Source: Anaerobaca lacustris (GTDB taxonomy: Bacteria > Planctomycetota > Phycisphaerae > Sedimentisphaerales > Anaerobacaceae). Taken from it: a DNA stretch of 64,000 nucleotides. The notes below the pieces were generated by a model. It was given only the letters and a program-made list of their open reading frames with translations, was not told where the DNA came from and searched no databases. Shown here piece after piece: positions 46,921-54,264 of this stretch. Position 1 is the first letter of the stretch. The number at the start of each line of letters is the position of its first letter. The position numbers and the translations under genes are program-made. The stretch is taken from positions 108,748-172,747 of the forward strand of contig NZ_JASCXX010000011.1 in the NCBI RefSeq assembly GCF_030012215.1, in the 5' to 3' direction.

Positions 46921-48195
46921 ATGAAGATAAGGACGCTCATGCTCGGCTGGGAGTTTCCGCCGTTTATCAGCGGCGGGTTGGGCACCGCGTGTCTCGGCCT
47001 GACCAAGGCGATGGACCGTCTTGGCATGCCCATCACATTCGTGCTTCCGAGGACCAAACCGATGCACCTGGCCAGTGGCTCGGCCGCCCTGTTCGAGGGG
47101 GAGAACCCCGGTGGTTTCGCGTTTCGCCACGTTCAATTTCGGCCGGTGGCGGCCGTGCTGAACCCGTACGCCACCACGCGCTTGGGCGAAACAGCCACCC
47201 TGACAGAGGGATCCACCGAAGCCGGTCTATTGGACGAAGACTTCGACTCGTGCGACCAGGGCAACTATGGCCCCGATATGTATGCGGAGGTGGCCCGCTA
47301 CACCCGGAAGGTCCTGGTGCTGGGATTGACCGAGCCGTTCGACGTGATCCACGCGCACGACTGGATGACGTTTCCCGCCGGCGTCGCGCTGGCCAAGCAA
47401 AGCGGAAAGCCGCTCGTGATCCAGGTTCACTCGACCGAATTCGACCGCAGCGGCGAGCACGTCAATCAGTACGTTTACGACATCGAACGGCACGCCATGC
47501 ACGCCGCCGCCAGGATCATCGCCGTGAGCAACTACACGCGAAACATCATCATCAGCCGGTACGGCGTGCCGGCCGAGAAGGTCGAGGTGGTCTACAACGG
47601 CGTGGAGCACCAGAACGGCTGCTGGTCCGGGCAGCGACAGACCTGGCCGGGCAAGTCCGATAAGATCGTCCTTTTTCTCGGCCGAATCACCATGCAAAAG
47701 GGCCCGGAGTATTTCCTCCACGCCGCCCGAGCCGTGCTGGAGAAAATCGACAACGTCAAGTTCATCATGGCCGGCGATGGAGATATGCTCTACCAGAGCA
47801 TCGAGCTGGCCGCCCAACTCGGCATCGGCAACCGGGTCCTGTTCACCCGATTCCTGCGAGGCGACGACGTCCGCAAGGTCTATCAACTGGCGGACCTCTA
47901 CGTCATGCCTTCGGTCTCCGAGCCGTTCGGCATCGCCCCGCTCGAGGCGCTCCAGCACGACGTTCCGGTGCTGCTGAGCAAGCAAAGCGGCATCGCCGAG
48001 GCCTTTCGCAACGCCCTGAAGGTGGACTTCTGGGACGTCCAGGAGATGGCCAACAAGATGGTCGCGGTGTTGCGACATCCCCCGCTTCAGGGCGTCCTCC
48101 GCAGCGAGGGGCGGCGTGAGGCGCTGAAATTCCGCTGGGAGGACTCGGCCGCACGGATGAATGAGATCTATCACCAGACGCTGGGCGTCGCATAG
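46921..48195 (+). CDS. Glycosyltransferase family 4, glycogen-synthase-like
   Basis: The 424-residue GT-B protein starts MKIRTLMLGWEFPPFISGGL, like bacterial glycogen synthases. It has DVIHAHDWMTF near residue 140, FLGRITMQKGPEYFLHAA near 248 and the nucleotide-sugar-binding ExxxxxxxE motif in EPFGIAPLE near 336. It has the two Rossmann halves of GT4/GT5. The next gene is a GH57 amylase, 23 bases downstream. The same two-gene unit is known in Planctomycetota and other phyla and is thought to act in alpha-glucan synthesis and processing. ATG 46921 has GGGAGG about nine bases upstream. Confidence 0.88.
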   Translation: MKIRTLMLGWEFPPFISGGLGTACLGLTKAMDRLGMPITFVLPRTKPMHLASGSAALFEGENPGGFAFRHVQFRPVAAVLNPYATTRLGETATLTEGSTEAGLLDEDFDSCDQGNYGPDMYAEVARYTRKVLVLGLTEPFDVIHAHDWMTFPAGVALAKQSGKPLVIQVHSTEFDRSGEHVNQYVYDIERHAMHAAARIIAVSNYTRNIIISRYGVPAEKVEVVYNGVEHQNGCWSGQRQTWPGKSDKIVLFLGRITMQKGPEYFLHAARAVLEKIDNVKFIMAGDGDMLYQSIELAAQLGIGNRVLFTRFLRGDDVRKVYQLADLYVMPSVSEPFGIAPLEALQHDVPVLLSKQSGIAEAFRNALKVDFWDVQEMANKMVAVLRHPPLQGVLRSEGRREALKFRWEDSAARMNEIYHQTLGVA

Positions 48196-48218
48196 GCGAG
48201 TCATACAGGGAGAGTGCA

Positions 48219-49487
48219 ATGGCTTCGGTGTGTTTCTACTTTCAGGTTCACCAGCCTCACCGTCTTCGTCATTACACGATCTTCGACAGCGGCAGCGACT
48301 ACTTCGATGCGTACAAGAACGCCGAGATCTGCCGCAAGGTGGCCAAGAAGTGCTATCTGCCGACCAACCGCCTCCTCCTGGAGCTGATCGAGCGCCACGC
48401 CGGACAGTTCAAAGTCGCCTTCAGCATCACAGGAACAGCGCTGGAACAGTTCGCGGACTACGCACCGGAGGTTCTGGTCGGCTTCCAGCGTCTGGCGGCG
48501 ACGGGCTGCGTAGAATTCCTGTCCGAGACGTACCACCACAGTCTCAGTTTCCTGTTCTCGCCCGATGAGTTCGCCGATCAGGTCGCCGCACACCGAAAGT
48601 TGATCCGCGACCTCTTCGGCCAGACGCCTCAGGTCTTCCGCAACACCGAACTGATCTACAGCAACCAACTGGCCCAGGCCGTCGCCCGAATCGGCGGGTT
48701 CAAGGCCATTCTCGCCGAGGGGGCCGACCACATCCTGGGCTATCGAAGCCCCAACTACGTCTATAAGCCCCCGGAGGCACCGGGGCTGAAACTACTGCTG
48801 AAGAACTACCGGCTCAGCGACGACATCGCCTTCCGCTTCTCCAATCGCCACTGGAGCGAGTGGCCGCTCAGCGTCGGCAAGTTCGCTCAGTGGGTCAACG
48901 CCGTCAACGGCAACGGGTACGTCGTGAACCTGTTCGTCGATTACGAAACCTTTGGCGAACACCAGTGGGAGGACACCGGGATCTTCGAGTTTCTCCGCGC
49001 CCTGCCGGACGAGATCCTCAGGCATCCCGACAACGGCTTCAAGACGCCCGGCGAGGTGGCCGACGCCTATGAGGCGGTGGACGCCGTCGATGTGCCCCAC
49101 CTGATCAGTTGGGCCGACACGGAACGCGATCTGTCCGCCTGGCTCGGCAACGCCATGCAACAGAACGCCATCACCGAGCTGTACCGGATGGAGCAGGCCG
49201 TCAAACAGACCGGCGATCCGGACATCCTGCGAGACTGGCGACGGCTCCAGACCTCGGACCATTTCTACTACATGTGCACCAAGTATTTCGCCGACGGCGA
49301 CGTGCACAAGTACTTCAACCCGTACGACACGCCCTACGACTCGTACATCAACTTCATGAACGTCCTGGACAACATGCGATCCCGCTGCGCCACGGCACGA
49401 CCCGCCGCACCCTCTCCCGCCCGGATCGTTGAAACGCAGTCCCCCCAATACCCCCGCCGCCGCACCGACACCTCCGTCACCGTCTGA
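48219..49487 (+). CDS. GH57 family alpha-amylase/glucanotransferase-like protein
   Basis: The 422-residue (beta/alpha)7 enzyme has the conserved opening VCFYFQVHQPHRLR and CVEFLSETYHHSL. The nucleophile region is FRNTELIY near residue 143, and the acid/base region VDYETFGEHQW is near 240. Catalytic glutamate and aspartate are both present. It probably cuts or transfers alpha-1,4-glucan made by the preceding synthase-like enzyme. The last 40 residues (RCATARPAAPSPARI...) are low-complexity. GGGAGAG precedes the ATG. Confidence 0.9.
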   Translation: MASVCFYFQVHQPHRLRHYTIFDSGSDYFDAYKNAEICRKVAKKCYLPTNRLLLELIERHAGQFKVAFSITGTALEQFADYAPEVLVGFQRLAATGCVEFLSETYHHSLSFLFSPDEFADQVAAHRKLIRDLFGQTPQVFRNTELIYSNQLAQAVARIGGFKAILAEGADHILGYRSPNYVYKPPEAPGLKLLLKNYRLSDDIAFRFSNRHWSEWPLSVGKFAQWVNAVNGNGYVVNLFVDYETFGEHQWEDTGIFEFLRALPDEILRHPDNGFKTPGEVADAYEAVDAVDVPHLISWADTERDLSAWLGNAMQQNAITELYRMEQAVKQTGDPDILRDWRRLQTSDHFYYMCTKYFADGDVHKYFNPYDTPYDSYINFMNVLDNMRSRCATARPAAPSPARIVETQSPQYPRRRTDTSVTV

Positions 49488-49838
49488 CCGTCTCCATACC
49501 CCTTCTCCTCTGCATCGCTTTGCGCCATCCGGCGTGATAATGGTGGAATACGATCGTTTCCAGCCGTGTCGAGCGGTTCGTGATTGAAGACAAACGACGG
49601 AAATCTGAGCCCAAGCTGGGTGCACGGCACGCCGAAGCAGTGAGGCCCGTCTCACCAATCGTCTTCCAAGGGAAAGCGGCTCTGTGGAGGCCGCCTTCCC
49701 TTTTCCATGCGTTTCGCCTGGCTCCTCAGCCGAATCCTGACGACCTGGCTTTTCTCTGGCTTTGATTGTGTAAAATGGGGAGCGAGCAGCGTGTTATGGG
49801 GAAAGAGCGCTCTTGGGAATCTGGATTCTGTCGTGCGG
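49488..49838. other. 351-bp intergenic region with terminator and sigma-gene leader
   Basis: It contains the terminator at 49670-49704. After it comes an AT-rich stretch with TAAAAT at 49771-49776, possibly the -10 of the sigma gene. No gene is seen. Confidence 0.4.
49670..49704 (+). terminator. Terminator after the GH57 gene
   Basis: GGGAAAGCGGC (49670-49680) pairs with GCCGCCTTCCC (49690-49700) with one mismatch; TTTT follows. Confidence 0.8.
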
Positions 49839-50387
49839 ATGATTGAAGACGAGCTGTTGAAGTGGCGATTCAGGCGAGGCTGCCGCGAGGCGCTGGCGCG
49901 GATTTACGAGAAGTATGTCCACCTGCTGCTCAGCGTCGCGATGGGCCTGCTGAACGATCCGCACGAAGCCGAAGACGTGGTGCAGGATGTGTTCGTCTCG
50001 TTCGCCAAAGGCGCCGACGGCTTTGCGATGAAAGGCAGCCTCAAGGCGTACCTGACTCAGAGCGTTGTCAATCGCGTGCGGGACCGGGTCCGTCGGCAAC
50101 GCAGCCGGCAGCGCCGAGTCGATGACTTAGCCGCTGCGGCGGGCGAACCGGGTCGGCTGGACCCTTCGCTTCTGTACAGTGAGCGATGCGAGCGACTCAG
50201 CGCTGCCTTGGCCCAACTGCCCTACGAGCAGCGCGAAGCGGTCGTGCTGAAAGCCAGGCACGATATGAAGCTCAAGGACATCGCCAGACTCCAGGGCGTC
50301 TCGATCAGCACCGTCAACGCCCGCTACCGCTACGGCATGGACAAACTCAGGGCCCTTTTGAATGGTGACATGGACCATGAACAATAA
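49839..50387 (+). CDS. ECF-type RNA polymerase sigma factor
   Basis: The 182-residue protein has region 2 (EALARIYEKYVHLLLSVAMG...DPHEAEDVVQDVFVSFAKG) and region 4 (LSAALAQLPYEQREAVVLKA...LKDIARLQGVSISTVNARYRYGMDKLRALL), the usual two-part ECF form. ATG 49839 begins MIEDELLKWRFRRG; a GTG six bases earlier is an alternative, and neither has a strong ribosome site. Its stop overlaps the start of the next gene, a single-helix membrane protein that could be its anti-sigma factor. The family group cannot be assigned from sequence alone. A decayed second copy lies at 51451. Confidence 0.92.
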   Translation: MIEDELLKWRFRRGCREALARIYEKYVHLLLSVAMGLLNDPHEAEDVVQDVFVSFAKGADGFAMKGSLKAYLTQSVVNRVRDRVRRQRSRQRRVDDLAAAAGEPGRLDPSLLYSERCERLSAALAQLPYEQREAVVLKARHDMKLKDIARLQGVSISTVNARYRYGMDKLRALLNGDMDHEQ

Positions 50388-51246
50388 CGACAAACTCCAG
50401 GAGACTCTCCGGAAGGACCTGGACGTTCGTGCCAGCGACAGAACGCTCGCCCACATGCGAGACATCGTCCTCGACGCGCACGGACCCTCAAGAGAAACCG
50501 TATCAGCGATCATGCTGACAATCGCAAGGAGAAAGATCATGAGAAGCCCCATTGCCAAATTCGCCGTCGCTGCGGCAGTTGTCGCCACAGCGCTCATCGG
50601 CGCGACCCTCTTTCGAAGCTCCGGTTCCGGCGTCGTCTGGGCCGAGGTCGCCCAGAAGGTGCAAGCCAGCCGGAACGTCGTCTTCCGCACCGTCAGACAT
50701 GACACATCGGAGCCGTATGATGGCGGAGTCGACTTCAGCATGGACCATTACTCCAGCACACAGGCACGACTTGACAGATACAAGGCAGGCGAGGTCGTCA
50801 ACACCATGTACAACGACTGCGACACGAAGACCGTGATCCTGGTGGACCACTATCACAAATCCTATGTCCAGAATACCGCCGAAGAGAGGATGCCGGATCG
50901 CTTTCAAATGACCGACCCGAACAGCATGGTTCAGAGGTTCCTGTCCTGCAAGCACCGGGAATTGGGACGCAAGACCATCGACGGCGTGCTCTGCGAAGGA
51001 ATCGAGACCACGGACCCGGCCTTACACGGTGGGGAGAACCCGCCGGAGAGCCTCGCGGCACGCATATGGGTCAGTGTGGAAACAGGCTATCCCGTCCGGA
51101 TCGAGGCCGAGTACATAAGAGACAATGGCCAGAGACGCTTCGACTTCGTCCAGGACCAGTTTCAGTGGGACGCGGAACTGGATGAGAGCATATTCGAGCC
51201 CAACATTCCGGCCGGCTACATCGACATCTCGCCCGACGAGTGGTAA
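50377..51246 (+). CDS. Putative membrane-anchored regulator of the ECF sigma factor
   Basis: The function is not recognised by family. The 289-residue protein has about 45 cytoplasmic residues (MNNNDKLQETLRKDLDVRAS...), one membrane helix (IAKFAVAAAVVATALIGATLF) and an extracytoplasmic domain with a VVWAEVAQKVQASRNVVFRT start. This resembles the LolA/RseB-like fold region of planctomycete anti-sigma-type proteins. ATG 50377 overlaps the sigma gene stop by eleven bases, so the genes are co-translated. The topology fits a sigma-sequestering protein that senses the envelope. No zinc-binding HxxxCxxC motif of ZAS anti-sigmas is present. A short GGTGA site precedes the ATG. Confidence 0.65.
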   Translation: MNNNDKLQETLRKDLDVRASDRTLAHMRDIVLDAHGPSRETVSAIMLTIARRKIMRSPIAKFAVAAAVVATALIGATLFRSSGSGVVWAEVAQKVQASRNVVFRTVRHDTSEPYDGGVDFSMDHYSSTQARLDRYKAGEVVNTMYNDCDTKTVILVDHYHKSYVQNTAEERMPDRFQMTDPNSMVQRFLSCKHRELGRKTIDGVLCEGIETTDPALHGGENPPESLAARIWVSVETGYPVRIEAEYIRDNGQRRFDFVQDQFQWDAELDESIFEPNIPAGYIDISPDEW

Positions 51247-51325
51247 TCAGGGGTAATGGGCGAGGACGTGGGGGCTAAGCGCCTCAGTATCTCGACACAC
51301 ACATTCGAAAAAGCACGCCTTCCAC

Positions 51326-51352
51326 AGGCCGGGCCACTGGCTCGGCCTTTCT
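51326..51352 (+). terminator. Terminator after the sigma/regulator pair
   Basis: AGGCCG (51326-51331) pairs with CGGCCT (51343-51348); TTTCTTC follows. Confidence 0.6.
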
Positions 51353-51450
51353 TCATGCGCTGAAGAGAAAAAACGCCGGCAAGATACGAAACGCGGGCGT
51401 CGAGCGTGGTACATTGTGAGAATGATCGTTCTTGATGGCAACGTGAGCTG

Positions 51451-51609
51451 ATGGTGATAGCCGAAGATGAGCTGTTGAAATGGAGGTTCCGCCGGGGCAG
51501 CCCGGAGGCGCTGGCGCGGATCTACGAGAAGTACCTCGACTCGATGCTGACCCTGGGACATCGAGCATTTCACCTGGACCGCCCCGGAGAACCGGAACCA
51601 GGAGATTGA
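51451..51609 (+). pseudogene. Truncated duplicate of the ECF sigma gene N-terminus
   Basis: The 52-residue frame MVIAEDELLKWRFRRGSPEA is nearly the same as the true sigma start (MIEDELLKWRFRRGCREA) and continues LARIYEKYLDSMLTLGH before it diverges and stops. Region 2.2 onward and all of region 4 are missing. DNA identity to 49839-49930 is high. It looks like a recent partial duplication or a relic of a second sigma/regulator pair. Confidence 0.8.
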
Positions 51610-51986
51610 CCGATTCCTGCAGCCTTTCCGCAAAGCCAGGCCTTTCTCCCAAGAATGAAACGGACGTAGCCCGCCCCCGCTCTGCCGAGAACCGGCTCGG
51701 AGCCCATACAGCACAGGTCCGGCCTTCTTCATGCGCGTTTGTTGTTGGGGGACGGCGGGAGGGAGAAATCTGCGTTTCCTCATACCCAACGGGCGGCCTC
51801 GTTTGTGGTATAAGTGACGGCGTTCGGGACACATCCCGAGGGCACCTGTCAATGCTCCCACCTGCCGGCCACGGTCGTGTTTGCCGGGGCCCGTGTCAGC
51901 GGGCGTGGAATTCTGTTGCGGGTGTCGGGCGTCGTTTATACCATGCTGGGACGTTGTCGAACACTCGTCCGGTAAGGAGCGCTGGC

Positions 51987-53891
51987 ATGGAGTTGCATGG
52001 GGATTGCGGATTGGGGGTTGTGGGTCGCGGGTGCGCGGCGTCCGCCAGATCCGAGTCGCAGGGTACGAAGGGCCTGTGTGGAGCGTTCCTCGTCTGCCTG
52101 GTCCTGGCGGCCGGCTGCGCGACGAGCCCCCAGGAGCCCCAGGTCGTCGTGAGCGGCGAGTTCAAGCAGTGGCACACCGTCACGCTGACCTTCGAGGGGC
52201 CCCAGACAAGCGAGAGCGCCGAGCCCAACCCCTTCCTCGATTACCGTCTGAACGTGGTCTTCTGCCGGGGCGACAGGCAATACCTCGTGCCGGGTTACTA
52301 TGCCGCCGACGGCCACGCCGCCCACACCGGCACCGACAGCGGCAACCGGTGGCGGGTCCATTTCGTCCCCGACGAAATGGGGCTGTGGACCTACACGGCG
52401 TCGTTTCGGACCGGCACAGATATCGCCGTCATCACCGATCCGAATGCCGGCGCCCCCGCTGCCTTCGATGGGGCGACGGGCAGCTTCCTCGTCGGCCCAA
52501 GCGACAAGCTGTCGCCCGATCTGCGGGCCCGAGGCCTGCTGCGATACACCGGCCAGCGCTACCTGCAATTCGCCCAGACGGGCGAGTCCTTCCTCAAAGC
52601 CGGGGCCGGCAGTCCGGAGAATTTCCTGGCCTATGCCGACTTCGACGGCACCTATGGTGCAAGCGACCGGCGGCAGCAAGGTGCGGCGACCGCCCCTGCG
52701 TTCCTCCACCGCTACGAACCACACCTCCAGGATTGGTGCGACGGCGACCCGACCTGGAAAGATGGCAAAGGCAAGGCCATCATCGGCGCCCTGAACTACC
52801 TGGCGGCGAAGGGCATGAACAGCGTCGGCTTCCTCACCTACAACATCGACGGCGGCGACGGCCAGGACGTCTGGATGTGGACGAGTCCGCAGGAGAAGCA
52901 CCGTTTCGACTGCAGCAAGCTGGATCAATGGGAGATCGTCTTCTCGCACATGGACCGGCTCGGCCTGATGCTCCACATCGTGACCCAGGAGGCCGGAAAC
53001 GATCGGGTCCTCGACGGGGGCGAACTCGGCCGGCAGCGCAAGCTCTACTACCGCGAGCTGATCGCGCGGTTCAGCCACCATCTGGCGCTCGTCTGGAATC
53101 TGGGCAAGGAGAACACCAACACCGACATTCAGCGCAAGGCGTTCTGCAAGTACATCCGGGATATCGACCCGTACGATCATCCGATCGTCTATCGTGCGGC
53201 GGCCGGGCGGCACGATGAGGTCTATGGGCCGCTGCTGGATTTCCCGGATTTCGAGGGCCTTTCGCTTCAAACCAACAACACACACACCCAGACGACCCGA
53301 TGGCTCGACGCTTCGAAGCAGGCCGGGCGCCAGTGGTTCGTCTGGCTCGATGAGATCGGTCCGGCCCGGACGGGCGTCAAACCCGACAACGACGACCCCC
53401 TGCATGACGAGGTGCGAACCAGATACCTCTGGCCCAACCTCATGGCCGGCGGCGCGGGCGTCGAGTGGACGTTCGACCACCGTTTCGCCCACAACCATCT
53501 GAACTGCGAAAGCTGGCGCAGCCGGGACCGCCTGTGGGACCAGACGCGCTACGCGGTGGAATTCCTCCGCGACCTGCCGTTCGCCCGGATGAACCGGCAC
53601 GACGATCTGACGTCGGCCGAGGACGACTACTGCCTCGCCGAGCCGGGCACGATGTATGCCATCTATCTGCCCTCGGGCGGGACGACCGATCTGGACCTCG
53701 GCGCGACCACGGAGACCTTTCGCATCCGGTGGTTCGACCCTCGCCGCGGCGGCCTGCTCCAGGCCGGGACGCTGGCGTTGACCGCTGGTCCGGGCGTTGT
53801 GAACATCGGCCAGTCGGCGACTGACAGCGACAGAGACTGGGTGGCCCTGATCGTGCGATCGTCGTTGCAGAGATCGGACCGCTACCGATAA
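51987..53891 (+). CDS. DUF5060/DUF4038-like glycoside hydrolase lipoprotein
   Basis: The 634-residue protein has a lipobox LAAGC (Cys44) after a long n-region. It then has a beta-sandwich DUF5060-type domain (SGEFKQWHTVTLTFEGP... GNRWRVHFVPDEMGLWTYTASF) and a TIM barrel (RYLQFAQTGESFLKAGAG...). Possible catalytic glutamates are in VWNLGKEN near residue 372 and WFVWLDEIGP near 455. Relatives are called putative collagen-binding or apiosidase-like GH140-type enzymes; the substrate is unknown. AAGGAG lies seven bases before ATG 51987. It is anchored to the envelope and is followed by modular binding proteins. Confidence 0.8.
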   Translation: MELHGDCGLGVVGRGCAASARSESQGTKGLCGAFLVCLVLAAGCATSPQEPQVVVSGEFKQWHTVTLTFEGPQTSESAEPNPFLDYRLNVVFCRGDRQYLVPGYYAADGHAAHTGTDSGNRWRVHFVPDEMGLWTYTASFRTGTDIAVITDPNAGAPAAFDGATGSFLVGPSDKLSPDLRARGLLRYTGQRYLQFAQTGESFLKAGAGSPENFLAYADFDGTYGASDRRQQGAATAPAFLHRYEPHLQDWCDGDPTWKDGKGKAIIGALNYLAAKGMNSVGFLTYNIDGGDGQDVWMWTSPQEKHRFDCSKLDQWEIVFSHMDRLGLMLHIVTQEAGNDRVLDGGELGRQRKLYYRELIARFSHHLALVWNLGKENTNTDIQRKAFCKYIRDIDPYDHPIVYRAAAGRHDEVYGPLLDFPDFEGLSLQTNNTHTQTTRWLDASKQAGRQWFVWLDEIGPARTGVKPDNDDPLHDEVRTRYLWPNLMAGGAGVEWTFDHRFAHNHLNCESWRSRDRLWDQTRYAVEFLRDLPFARMNRHDDLTSAEDDYCLAEPGTMYAIYLPSGGTTDLDLGATTETFRIRWFDPRRGGLLQAGTLALTAGPGVVNIGQSATDSDRDWVALIVRSSLQRSDRYR

Positions 53892-54264
53892 ACAGATCCG
53901 GGGCGGCGGAGGCGGCGGATTCGGCGCAGAATCGTATTGCATGCGATCGCTGGATCTGATATAAACTAAGGTACGGATGTGTGGGTTCCTGACGCCGCAG
54001 CGGCATGAAGCGAGCGACCGTGCGGCAAATCGGACTCGGAGGCCCTTATGCGATGTGTCTCAGCGTACACATGGCGCAAGGGGGGGACGCGCAGAGTTTA
54101 TATCCACTCCCAGGCAGTGTGTCCCTCGCGGCGGTTCTGCCTGTCATCACCCCGGAAAGGAGGCGCCCCAGCACGGATTTCGCCCCTCGCGGACGTAAGA
54201 AAGTCGGTCACAAGTGAATGCAGCGCAACGCGATTCAGTAGACTGATTGAAAGGAGGACCAAGC
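53892..54264. other. 373-bp region with promoter and long leader
   Basis: A promoter at 53937-53965 gives a leader of about 290 bases. CAGGCAG and CTGCCTG pair within it. At 54139-54163 there is GCCTGTCATCACCCC followed by GGAAAGGAGG, close to the segment at 30891-30917 before the first paralogue. No gene is seen. Confidence 0.45.
53937..53965 (+). promoter_or_regulatory. Promoter for the second modular protein gene
   Basis: TTGCAT (53937-53942), 17-base spacer, TATAAA (53960-53965). Confidence 0.55.

Larger units (their letters stand above)
51247..51986. other. 740-bp region with terminator and decayed sigma fragment
   Basis: It contains a terminator (51326-51352), the sigma-like fragment (51451-51609) and about 370 bases without features. 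The segment around 51716-51735 (GGCCTTCTTCATGCGCG) repeats the terminator tail at 51343-51360, which suggests duplication of a larger unit followed by decay. Possible but weak promoter-like sequences precede the next gene. Confidence 0.4.

Noticed and set aside
53972..54264. c-di-GMP riboswitch in the long leader
   Set aside because: No match to the conserved GEMM core sequence could be found by eye.
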